Of a stretch of DNA of 64,000 nt, positions 17,300-25,076 are shown in pieces. Position numbers and translations under genes: made by a program. Source of the DNA: Rhizobium sp. CFBP 8762 (lineage in GTDB: Bacteria > Pseudomonadota > Alphaproteobacteria > Rhizobiales > Rhizobiaceae); NCBI RefSeq assembly GCF_014841565.1, contig NZ_JACYUD010000005.1, positions 1 through 64,000 on the forward strand. The letters are read 5' to 3'. The notes under the pieces are model-generated. The model ran no database searches, was not told the origin of the DNA, and saw only the letters and a program-made list of their open reading frames with translations. Position 1 is the first letter of the stretch; each line of letters opens with the position of its first letter.

Positions 17300-17785
17300 G
17301 TGACGAAACGATGGATGATGATAGCCACCCTTCTTGGCTGTGCCGCCACTGGGGCTGAGGCGCAGACCATTCCTGATTACGTGGACAATCGCTCTGATGG
17401 GGCGAGCTTGATCAAGTCACTCTACAACGCTGTCAACCGCCGCGAATATGCCCGCGCCTACAGCTATTTCAGCGGTGAAAAACCCGCAGTCGATTATCAG
17501 AGCTTCGTAGCAGGCTATGCCGATACGGAGAAAGTGGAGTTCGTAACCGGCAAGATTGAAACCGAAGGGGCTGCCGGAAGCGCCTATTCGTCGGTGCCGG
17601 TCGCCATCCGGGCGACCGACACCAAGGGTAAGCAGACCGTGTTTGCGGGATGCTACATCATCCGCGTGGTCGACCCTGCCATTCAGGAGCCGCCCTATCA
17701 TCCCCTGCATATCGAAACCGCAAATCTGCAGCAAGCGAACGGGCCGCTCGAGGCGGCCCTGCCGAAAGCTTGTGAGGCCAAATAA
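17300..17785 (+). CDS. Conserved hypothetical exported protein
   Basis: 161 residues with a signal peptide (about residues 1-22, cleavage after AEA). The start is GTG with AGAAGGAC upstream; ATG codons at 17312 and 17315 are alternatives. The mature part contains a segment about repeated tyrosines (YNAVNRREYARAYSYF) and ends with a lone cysteine pair candidate (AGCYII and KACEAK) that might form a disulfide. It reads like a periplasmic protein of unknown function; I do not recognise a catalytic motif. Its stop abuts the stop of the convergent M20 dipeptidase. Confidence 0.65.
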   Translation: MTKRWMMIATLLGCAATGAEAQTIPDYVDNRSDGASLIKSLYNAVNRREYARAYSYFSGEKPAVDYQSFVAGYADTEKVEFVTGKIETEGAAGSAYSSVPVAIRATDTKGKQTVFAGCYIIRVVDPAIQEPPYHPLHIETANLQQANGPLEAALPKACEAK

Positions 17786-19174
17786 TTAATGTGAGATTGC
17801 ATCCAGAATGCGGATCCATGAGCGGATCCCCTTCTGGAAAGACTGGTAGGCATATTTCTCATTCGGCGAGTGAATACGATCGTCTGCAAGCCCGAATCCC
17901 ACCAGCAGGGATTCCATACCGAGCATCTTCTGAAAGTCGCCCACAATGGGAATGGAGCCGCCCATACCAATCATAACAGCAGGCTTTGGCCACTCCTGCG
18001 ACAGCGCGTCCTTGGCCTTGTTCAAAAGAGCGGAGTCATAGGGAAGCTGAATGGCCGGAGAGCCGCCATGCTCGTGGAACGTGACAGAGCAATCGGCGGG
18101 GATTTGGCTTTTGACATAGGTACGGAACGCATCTCGGATTTTGCCGGGGTCCTGATCGCCCACTAGACGGAACGAGATTTTCGCACTGGCTTCCGCCGCA
18201 ATGACGGTTTTGAAGCCTTCGCCGGTGTAGCCGCCCCAAATGCCGTTGACCTCGGCTGTCGGGCGCGCCCAGGTCAATTCCAGCACGGAGCGGTTTTTCT
18301 CGCCCGAGGGAATGGACAGGCCAACTTCGCCCAAAAACGTCTCTGAAGTCTGGCCCAGTGTGTCCCACATCGCCTTGATGGCATCGGGCGTTTCGGTCAC
18401 GCCATCGTAGAAGCCGGGCAGTGTCACGCGGCCATCAGCATCGTGCAGGCCAGCGATAATACGGGCAAGAATATGCACCGGGTTAGCTGCAGCGCCGCCG
18501 AAATAGCCGGAGTGCAAATCCCGATCCGCACCCGTAATGACGATCTCTTCACCCACCAGACCACGCAGGCCCGCCGAAATGGCCGGGGTTTCAGCATCCC
18601 ACATATTGGTATCGCAAACGAGGGCGAAATCCGCCTTCAACTCCTCAGCATAGGCCTCAAGAAACGGTTTCAGCGAGGGTGAGCCGGATTCTTCCTCACC
18701 CTCAAACAGAAGCGTGACGGCGCAGGGAAGTGCGCCGTGGGCATCCTTGTAGGCGCGGCAGGCCTCCACGAACGTCATCAACTGGCCCTTGTCATCTGAC
18801 GTGCCACGACCGGTGATAACCTTCTGGCCGTTGGCAAGGGTTTTGATCTGAGGGGTAAACGGATCGCTTTCCCAAAGCGAAATTGGGTCCACCGGCTGCA
18901 CATCGTAATGGCCGTAGAACAGAACATGCGGCGCTTGCTCGTCAGCCGCTTTGTGGTGCGCCACGACCATGGGGTGGCCGGGGGTATCGCGCACCGAGGC
19001 CTCGAAGCCCAGCGATATAAGATCGTCCGCCAGCCACTCGGCAGCCTTTCGGCATTCGGGTGCGAAGGACGGATCGGTTGAGATGGACTGGATGCGCAGC
19101 AGCTCGAACAGCCGTTCGACGGCAGGCTCAAGGTTACGATCAGCAGATTCGAGGGCTTTTTCCAGGGATGTCAT
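17786..19174 (-). CDS. M20-family metallodipeptidase
   Basis: Cytoplasmic zinc peptidase of the M20 (CNDP/DapE-like) family, 462 residues. Metal-binding and catalytic motifs are visible: the histidine in FYGHYDVQPVD, the aspartate in RGTSDDKGQL, the catalytic glutamate in LLFEGEEESGSP, and the C-terminal histidine in DDRIHSPNEK. The middle dimerisation domain (about residues 190-350) is present. It most likely cleaves dipeptides; the exact substrate is unknown. A structured, gene-free region lies upstream. Confidence 0.9.
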   Translation of the reverse strand: MTSLEKALESADRNLEPAVERLFELLRIQSISTDPSFAPECRKAAEWLADDLISLGFEASVRDTPGHPMVVAHHKAADEQAPHVLFYGHYDVQPVDPISLWESDPFTPQIKTLANGQKVITGRGTSDDKGQLMTFVEACRAYKDAHGALPCAVTLLFEGEEESGSPSLKPFLEAYAEELKADFALVCDTNMWDAETPAISAGLRGLVGEEIVITGADRDLHSGYFGGAAANPVHILARIIAGLHDADGRVTLPGFYDGVTETPDAIKAMWDTLGQTSETFLGEVGLSIPSGEKNRSVLELTWARPTAEVNGIWGGYTGEGFKTVIAAEASAKISFRLVGDQDPGKIRDAFRTYVKSQIPADCSVTFHEHGGSPAIQLPYDSALLNKAKDALSQEWPKPAVMIGMGGSIPIVGDFQKMLGMESLLVGFGLADDRIHSPNEKYAYQSFQKGIRSWIRILDAISH

Positions 19175-19234
19175 GCGTGATTCCTTATTCTTCCAGCTGA
19201 ACCTAGCTCAGGTTGGAAATAGAGGGAACCTTTA

Positions 19235-19380
19235 GACAACGAAAAGCCGCCGTGGCGAGGGGCAGTGCCACGACGGCTTTCACGAAGATGCGGACAAAGG
19301 CCCGGAGAGGGGGGATAGGCCCTTGTCCTTTGTCTGGCGGCCATAGCGGGGGACGAGCCGGCTACCAGACGACGGCATGA
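19235..19380 (-). ncRNA. Candidate small RNA: three consecutive hairpins ending in a terminator-like stem
   Basis: Three strong stem-loops lie side by side: 19332-19370 (GTCTGG/CCAGAC), 19292-19328 (GGACAAAGGCC/GGCCCTTGTCC, one bulge) and 19245-19278 (AGCCGCCGTGGC/GCCACGACGGCT). On the minus strand the last is followed by TTTTC, as in a rho-independent terminator, and the middle and last loops are C-rich (TCCCCCCTCTCC; TGCCCCTC), like the anti-Shine-Dalgarno loops of some alphaproteobacterial sRNAs. No protein is encoded. A promoter is uncertain: CTTGAAAAG lies upstream at about 19423-19431. It could instead be a structured repeat. Confidence 0.45.
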
Positions 19381-19498
19381 TCAGGTGCCGTTGGTAAGCA
19401 AATGGCCGTGTAAATGTGGCTTTTCAAGGGTTAACTATACAAAGCGAGCATTACAAATTCGTAAGGTTGCGCGAACAAATTTACTATTGGTATTTATA

Positions 19499-19867
19499 TC
19501 AAAGGAAGTTTGTCGAAATCATTATGAGTAAGAATATACTGCCGTAGGGCGAATGATCACTCCCATAATAAAAAATAAAGGTCATGCCGGAAAATAAGGT
19601 GATGTATAGCAGAAATGGCACAGCTTTTTTTCGAGCCGGTGCTTTGTTTTTTTTCATCGAAAGGAGGCGATCACTCAACCGGAATACCGGTACGAAAAGG
19701 AGCGATATCAGCACGACTTGAACAAGTACGACCCAATATGGATTTTCAGAATCGAATATACTGAGTAGAGCAGTTACCGGAATTGTGAAAAACAGAACGC
19801 CTGTCAGAGATGGCGGTTTGTCGTTCTGCGCGTTCCAGGAGCGGACCAACAAAGCTTTCAAACCCAT
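19499..19867 (-). CDS. Hypothetical small membrane protein
   Basis: 122 residues from an ATG at 19867; a TTG at 19906 would extend it to 135. Three hydrophobic segments are apparent (about residues 23-40, 45-63 and 84-118), separated by a basic cytoplasmic stretch rich in Lys and Arg (MKKNKAPARKK). There is no recognisable motif and no strong ribosome binding site. The region is AT-richer than its surroundings and lies next to repeats and a broken gene, so this may be an acquired or decaying gene. Confidence 0.4.
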   Translation of the reverse strand: MGLKALLVRSWNAQNDKPPSLTGVLFFTIPVTALLSIFDSENPYWVVLVQVVLISLLFVPVFRLSDRLLSMKKNKAPARKKAVPFLLYITLFSGMTFIFYYGSDHSPYGSIFLLIMISTNFL

Positions 19868-19942
19868 TTTGCGAAATGTCCCCGAATTGCATGTCGGAAT
19901 ATTCAATTATTTGCATATAATGATTTCAGTGACAATTGAAAA

Positions 19943-20067
19943 CACCCTCTCCTCCTTCATCCCTGTGCGTGGTCCACAGGGGTCCATGGCTCGGCAAACG
20001 CAAGTGGAGCGTGTCCTCGTGCGGGTGGACCCCTCTGACAAGCACAGGGGTGAGGAGAGGACGGTGG
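19943..20067. repeat. Large imperfect palindrome (RIME-like rhizobial interspersed repeat)
   Basis: The left arm (CACCCTCTCCTCC...CCCTGTGC...GTCCACAGGGGTCCA) is mirrored by the right arm (TGGACCCCTCTGACAAGCACAGGGG...GAGGAGAGG...GGTG) around a centre near 20004. The pattern, with CCCTGTGC / GCACAGGG and a GGTCC core, resembles the interspersed palindromes of Rhizobium, Agrobacterium and Brucella (from memory). It sits 60 bases upstream of the broken GIY-YIG gene. Confidence 0.65.
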
Positions 20068-20127
20068 CAGGGATTAGATGCAAGTTTCAATATTGACTCA
20101 GCACAATTCAATTTCGATAATTCTAAT

Positions 20128-20418
20128 ATGAAGGGTTACGTCTACATCCTCGCATCCAAACGCAACGGAACGCTTTACATTGGCGTGACCCGCGACTTGC
20201 CGGGACGATAATTGAACACCAAAACGAACTTCTTCCAGGGTTTACGCAGCGCCACGGTGTGAAACGATTGGTCTGGTTTGAAGAGCATGATCTTCTAACA
20301 ACTGCCATTACCCGCGAGAAGACGATGAAGAAATGGCCACGGCAGTGGAAAATCAGCCTGATTGAACAAGCAAACCCGGAGTGGGCGGGCATATCGGCGC
20401 ATCTATTGGTATTATAAC
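20128..20418 (+). pseudogene. GIY-YIG nuclease-domain protein gene, frameshifted
   Basis: Translation from the ATG at 20128 gives MKGYVYILASKRNGTLYIGV..., the start of the small single-domain GIY-YIG family (about 95 residues). It hits a TAA at about 20209, after 27 codons. In the next frame the rest of the family follows without interruption: an IIEHQNE-like helix, GFTQRHGVKRLVWFEEH, AITREKTMKKWPRQWK and LIEQANPEWAG, ending at TAA 20416-20418. Adding one base near 20208 restores the whole protein. So this is a single-base frameshift, either a true pseudogene or a sequencing error. Confidence 0.8.
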
Positions 20419-20521
20419 ATTGCCCTTAAACGAACCGCCACCCAAAGATGGCGGTGACAATTCTGTCTTATCGTCGAAAACCAATTTCGATATGCGCCAA
20501 ATTGCGTTATCCATGCTCCCC

Positions 20522-23485
20522 ATGAAAAAAGTTGATCATCTCTTCCTCGTCGATGGCTCGGGCTTCATTTTCCGGGCGTTCCATGCCATTCCCGCGCTCA
20601 GCCGCAAATCGGATGGCCTGCCAGTCAATGCCGTCTCCGGTTTCTGCAACATGCTGTGGAAGTTGTTGACCAATGCCCGTGATACGTCCGTTGGCGTGAC
20701 GCCCACGCATTTTGCCGTCATCTTCGATTATTCATCCAAGACCTTCCGCAACGAACTATACGATGCCTACAAGGCCAACCGCACAGCACCGCCGGATGAT
20801 CTCATCCCGCAGTTCGGGCTCATTCGTCATGCCACCCGTGCGTTCAACCTGCCCTGCATCGAGACGGAAGGATTTGAAGCCGACGATATCATAGCCACGT
20901 ACGCCCGCATGGCGGAAAAGGCGGGGGCGGATGTCACCATCATTTCATCCGACAAGGATTTGATGCAGCTCGTGACCGCCAATGTCTCAATGTATGACAG
21001 CATGAAAGACAAGCAGATTTCCATTCCCGAAGTCATCGAGAAATGGGGTGTTCCGCCGGAAAAGATGATCGACCTGCAGGCCATGACCGGCGATTCCACC
21101 GATAACGTACCGGGCATTCCGGGCATCGGGCCGAAGACGGCGGCGCAGCTTCTGGAAGAGTTCGGTGATCTGGAAACCCTGCTAGCGCGCGCGGGTGAAA
21201 TCAAGCAGGTCAAACGCCGCGAAACGATCATTGCCAATACCGAACAGGCGCGGCTTTCGAAAACATTGGTCACCTTGCGTACCGATACCCCCATCGACGT
21301 GCCGCTGGAAGACCTTCACCTGCACCGGCAGGATGGCCCAAAGCTGATTGCCTTCCTCAAGGCCATGGAGTTTACCGCGCTGACGCGGCGCGTGGCGGAA
21401 GCCTGCGACTGCGATGCCTCCGCGATCGATGCCGCCAATGTTCCGGTTGAATGGGGGCCAGCCGCACGGGGGCCGGATCTTGATCCGGGCCAGATGGTTA
21501 CGACCCAGCAGCCAAAAGTCAGCACCGGTTCCGTTCAGCCGGCAACCCCGGGTGATATGACGCCGCACAAGCTGGCGCAGTCGCGCGCCGAACTGTTCGC
21601 CACCCACAAGATCGATCGTTCGCGCTATCTGTCCATTCGCGATCTGGGCACGCTCACCGATTTCATTGCCAAAGCGCGTGAAACGGGTGTGGTTGCTTTT
21701 GATACGGAAACCACGTCGCTGGATGCCATGCAGGCGGAGCTGGTCGGGTTTTCTCTTGCCTATAGCGATACACGCCGCGATCCATCCGGCGTTGAAACCC
21801 ACGCCGCCTATGTGCCGCTTGCGCATCTGGATGGGCATGGTGATCTCTTGGGCGGCGGGCTTGCGCCAAACCAGATACCCTTTGCGCAGGGGCTTGCCAG
21901 CCTGAAAGCACTGCTAGAAGACGATGCGGTGCTGAAAGTCGCCCAGAACCTGAAATATGATTATCAGGTGATGCGCCGTTACGGCGTCACAATGCGCAGC
22001 ATCGACGATACGATGCTGATGTCCTACGTGCTGGACGCGGGAACAGGCCAGCACGGGCTGGATGCGCTGGCGGAGCGCTGGCTGGGCCACACATGTATCA
22101 CCTACAAGGAAGTAGCGGGCACCGGCAAAGGGGCCGTTACGTTCGATCATGTGGACATCGACAAGGCGACGGCCTATGCAGCGGAAGACGCGGATGTGTC
22201 CCTGCGGCTCTGGCATGTGCTGAAACCACGCCTTGTCGCCAATCGCCTGATGAGCGTGTATGAGCGGCTGGAGCGACCTTTGCTGCCGGTGCTGGCGCAT
22301 ATGGAAGAGCGCGGCATTACCGTGGACCGGCAAATTTTGTCGCGGCTGTCGGGGGAATTGGCGCAGGGCGCTGCTGCCCTCGAACATGAAATTTATGAGC
22401 TTGCGGGCGAAAGCTTCAATATCGGCTCACCTAAGCAGCTTGGTGATATTCTGTTCGGGCGGCTGGGTGTTCCCGGTGGTTCCAAGACCAAGACCGGGCA
22501 GTGGTCTACTTCGGCGCAGGTGTTGGAGGAACTGGCAGAGCAAGGCTATCCGCTGCCGCGCAAGATCGTGGACTGGCGACAGCTCACCAAGTTGAAATCC
22601 ACCTATACGGATGCCTTGCCGGGATATATTCACCCGCAGACCAAGCGTGTGCACACGTCCTACGCCTTGGCGGCAACCACCACGGGACGGCTGTCGTCGT
22701 CTGAACCCAATTTGCAGAACATTCCCGTTCGCAATGCCGAAGGGCGTAAAATCCGCACGGCGTTTATCTCCACGCCGGGGCATATGTTGGTGTCAGCGGA
22801 TTATAGCCAGATCGAACTGCGGGTGCTCGCGCATGTTGCCGATATTCCGCAACTGCGGCAAGCCTTTGCCGATGGCATCGATATTCACGCCATGACCGCA
22901 TCGGAAATGTTCGGCGTACCGGTGGAAGGCATGGCGAGCGAAATCCGCCGCCGCGCCAAGGCCATTAATTTCGGCATTATCTACGGCATTTCCGCGTTTG
23001 GACTGGCCAACCAGCTTGCCATTGAGCGGTCCGAGGCTGGTGAGTATATCAAGCGGTATTTTGAGCGTTTTCCCGGCATTCGTGACTATATGGACAGCAC
23101 CAAGGCTTTTGCACGCGAGCATGGCTATGTGGAAACCATTTTCGGGCGGCGGGCGCATTACCCGGATATTCGCTCTTCCAACCCGTCGGTTCGGGCGTTC
23201 AACGAGCGTGCAGCCATCAATGCGCCGATTCAGGGCGCGGCAGCCGATATCATTCGCCGCGCCATGATTCAGATGGAAGATGTGCTGACGAAGCAGGATC
23301 TTGGCGCACGGATGCTGTTGCAGGTGCATGACGAACTGATCTTCGAGGTGGAGACAAGCGAAGTGGAGCGCACCATTCCAACCATCGTATCGGTCATGGA
23401 AAATGCCGCAATGCCGGCGCTTTCCATGCGTGTGCCGCTGAAGGTAGATGCGCGCGCCGCACACAACTGGGACGAGGCGCATTGA
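20522..23485 (+). CDS. polA: DNA polymerase I
   Basis: PolA, 987 residues from the ATG at 20522 (MKKVDHLFLVDGSGF). ATGs at 20492 and 20513 are also in frame, and none has a strong ribosome binding site. Domains in order: 5'-3' exonuclease (about 1-290, with FEADDIIATYA and GDSTDNVPGIPGIGPKTA), a spacer, an intact 3'-5' proofreading exonuclease (VVAFDTETTSLD, about residue 395), and the polymerase domain with SADYSQIELRVLAH, RRRAKAINFGIIYGIS and the catalytic QVHDELIFE. It fills gaps and removes RNA primers. Confidence 0.97.
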   Translation: MKKVDHLFLVDGSGFIFRAFHAIPALSRKSDGLPVNAVSGFCNMLWKLLTNARDTSVGVTPTHFAVIFDYSSKTFRNELYDAYKANRTAPPDDLIPQFGLIRHATRAFNLPCIETEGFEADDIIATYARMAEKAGADVTIISSDKDLMQLVTANVSMYDSMKDKQISIPEVIEKWGVPPEKMIDLQAMTGDSTDNVPGIPGIGPKTAAQLLEEFGDLETLLARAGEIKQVKRRETIIANTEQARLSKTLVTLRTDTPIDVPLEDLHLHRQDGPKLIAFLKAMEFTALTRRVAEACDCDASAIDAANVPVEWGPAARGPDLDPGQMVTTQQPKVSTGSVQPATPGDMTPHKLAQSRAELFATHKIDRSRYLSIRDLGTLTDFIAKARETGVVAFDTETTSLDAMQAELVGFSLAYSDTRRDPSGVETHAAYVPLAHLDGHGDLLGGGLAPNQIPFAQGLASLKALLEDDAVLKVAQNLKYDYQVMRRYGVTMRSIDDTMLMSYVLDAGTGQHGLDALAERWLGHTCITYKEVAGTGKGAVTFDHVDIDKATAYAAEDADVSLRLWHVLKPRLVANRLMSVYERLERPLLPVLAHMEERGITVDRQILSRLSGELAQGAAALEHEIYELAGESFNIGSPKQLGDILFGRLGVPGGSKTKTGQWSTSAQVLEELAEQGYPLPRKIVDWRQLTKLKSTYTDALPGYIHPQTKRVHTSYALAATTTGRLSSSEPNLQNIPVRNAEGRKIRTAFISTPGHMLVSADYSQIELRVLAHVADIPQLRQAFADGIDIHAMTASEMFGVPVEGMASEIRRRAKAINFGIIYGISAFGLANQLAIERSEAGEYIKRYFERFPGIRDYMDSTKAFAREHGYVETIFGRRAHYPDIRSSNPSVRAFNERAAINAPIQGAAADIIRRAMIQMEDVLTKQDLGARMLLQVHDELIFEVETSEVERTIPTIVSVMENAAMPALSMRVPLKVDARAAHNWDEAH

Positions 23486-23549
23486 CGGCGTTTCATCCAT
23501 TTGTCATCGGCCTCATCATTTCTATGGGCTAAATTCGTCACGTGCCATG

Positions 23550-23578
23550 TTGCAATGCGAGCGGATCGCTCTTAACAT
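23550..23578 (+). promoter_or_regulatory. Promoter of the RND efflux operon
   Basis: TTGCAA (23550-23555) is followed after exactly 17 bases by TAACAT (23573-23578). Transcription would begin near 23585, leaving a leader of about 195 bases that contains a palindromic repeat. Confidence 0.5.
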
Positions 23579-23592
23579 ACAGTCATGTTTGT
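23575..23592. promoter_or_regulatory. Candidate TetR/AcrR-type operator
   Basis: ACATACA (23575-23581) and TGTTTGT (23586-23592) form an inverted repeat with one mismatch around GTCA. The half-site resembles the ACATACAT half-sites bound by AcrR-like repressors. It overlaps the -10 and start of the putative pump promoter, the position expected for repression by the TetR protein encoded at 28403. Confidence 0.4.
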
Positions 23593-23713
23593 AAATTCAT
23601 CCCGGTGCCGCGTATGCGACGCCGGGATTGCGTTTGCAGGTCCGGCTGTGACTGTTGAAACGTTCTCCCAAGCGTTTGAGTATCACGAGGGCAGGCGAGC
23701 GCCGCAAGTTTAT

Positions 23714-23768
23714 GTTTGACGCATTGTCCAGACGTAAAAGCGATTCCGCTTTTTCCTGGACATGCTTT
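23714..23768. repeat. Dispersed palindromic repeat, copy 2
   Basis: Same layout as 11127-11180, with outer arms TGTCCA/TGGACA and an inner AAAAGC/GCTTTT stem. Stem bases differ from copy 1 on both sides so that pairing is kept. It ends 13 bases before the ATG of the membrane fusion protein, inside the leader of the efflux operon. Confidence 0.65.
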
Positions 23769-23781
23769 TATTGGAAACCCT

Positions 23782-25065
23782 ATGCGCCCAACACATCGTT
23801 TTTCGCTTGCTTTCACCATTGCTGCCGCACTGGCGCTGGCCTCATGCCAGGACAAGGATTCCGAGCAGGCCGCCGCACCGCCAGCGCAGCCTCCGGCACA
23901 GGTCGGCATTGTCACCACTGTAGCAGAGCCCCTGCCAATTATGAATGAACTGCCGGGCCGTATTGCGGCAACCCGCATTTCCGAGGTGCGCTCACGGGCA
24001 ACCGGTATTGTGGTAGAGCGGGTGTTCGAGCAGGGGTCCATGGTGAAGGAAGGTGATGTGCTGTACCGCATCGACCCTGCGCCGTTTGAGGTTCAGGTGG
24101 CAAGTGCCGAAGCCACGCTTCGCCGGGCGCAGGCCACACAAATGCAGGCGCGCCAGACAGCGGATCGTCAGGAGCAACTGCGCAAGGCCAATGTTGCCTC
24201 TGGACAGACGCTGGAAAACGCCGTGGCAACGCTTGCACAGGCGGACGCCGATGTGGCCATTGCACAGGCCGGTCTCAACACCGCCAAGCTCAATCTGCAA
24301 TATGCCAGCGTAACGGCCCCCATCAGCGGTCGTATCGGCCGTGCGTTGATTACCGAGGGTGCGCTCGTCAGTGCCAACGGTACGGAAAATCTGGCGACCA
24401 TCCAGCAGCTCGATCCCGTCTATGCCGACTTCACGCAATCGGCCACGGATCTGATCAAGCTTCGCAAGGCGTTGAAGGACGGTGCTCTGGAAACTGCCCC
24501 CGGCGAAGCCCGCGTCCGCCTGCTGATGGATGATGGCAAGCCTTACGCCCATCCGGGCCGTCTGCTGTTTTCGGAAGCGGCTGTTGATGCCACCACCGGT
24601 CAGGTAACGCTGCGCGGCGAGTTTCCCAACCCTGATGATGATCTTCTGCCGGGCATGTATGTCCGTGTGCAGATTGAGCAGGGCGTGGAAAACAACGCCA
24701 TCGCCATTCCGCAACAGGCCGTACAGCGCGATGCTTCGGGCAATTCGCATGTGTATGTGGTGAAGGCGGACGATACTCTGGAACTGCGTCCGGTCACGAC
24801 TGGCCGCGTCTACGAAGACCGCTGGATGATCCAGAACGGCTTGAAGAGTGGCGAGCGTGTGGTCGTGGAAGGCTTCCAGAAGATCGGTCAGGGCGCAAAG
24901 GTCGTAGCGACAGAGTGGAAGCCTGAGGGTGCGGCCCCCGCTGCTGAAACACCTGCTGCCGGCTCTACCCCTCCTGCCGACAAGGCTGCCACGGGGGAAG
25001 CGCCTGCGGCTGCGCCGTCCGATGCTGGCACTGCCAGTGGCACTGCTGCCGAAGATAAGAAGTAA
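23782..25065 (+). CDS. RND efflux pump periplasmic adaptor (AcrA/BepD-type lipoprotein)
   Basis: Membrane fusion protein, 427 residues, linking an RND pump to an outer-membrane channel. The ATG at 23782 gives a lipoprotein signal ending LALASC (lipid-bearing cysteine at about residue 21); an upstream frame start lies within a repeat and is rejected. The lipoyl half-motifs (RATGIVVERVFEQGSMVKEGDVLYRIDP and TAPISGRIGRALITEGALV) flank a helical hairpin. The C-terminal 50 residues are a low-complexity Ala/Pro-rich tail. The pump gene follows after 11 bases. Confidence 0.92.
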   Translation: MRPTHRFSLAFTIAAALALASCQDKDSEQAAAPPAQPPAQVGIVTTVAEPLPIMNELPGRIAATRISEVRSRATGIVVERVFEQGSMVKEGDVLYRIDPAPFEVQVASAEATLRRAQATQMQARQTADRQEQLRKANVASGQTLENAVATLAQADADVAIAQAGLNTAKLNLQYASVTAPISGRIGRALITEGALVSANGTENLATIQQLDPVYADFTQSATDLIKLRKALKDGALETAPGEARVRLLMDDGKPYAHPGRLLFSEAAVDATTGQVTLRGEFPNPDDDLLPGMYVRVQIEQGVENNAIAIPQQAVQRDASGNSHVYVVKADDTLELRPVTTGRVYEDRWMIQNGLKSGERVVVEGFQKIGQGAKVVATEWKPEGAAPAAETPAAGSTPPADKAATGEAPAAAPSDAGTASGTAAEDKK

Positions 25066-25076
25066 GGATCGTATCG

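Noticed and set aside
19330..19345. CTGGCGGCCATAGCG resembles the 5' end of 5S rRNA
   Set aside because: Only about 15 bases match. The following conserved 5S blocks are absent and the segment folds as its own hairpin; treated as chance within the candidate sRNA region.
20381..20521. Upstream extension of the polA frame
   Set aside because: The first 47 codons overlap the end of the GIY-YIG pseudogene and do not resemble PolA; homology begins at MKKVDHLFLVDGSGF.
23716..23781. Upstream start for the RND adaptor protein
   Set aside because: Those codons lie inside the dispersed palindromic repeat and would bury the lipoprotein signal.
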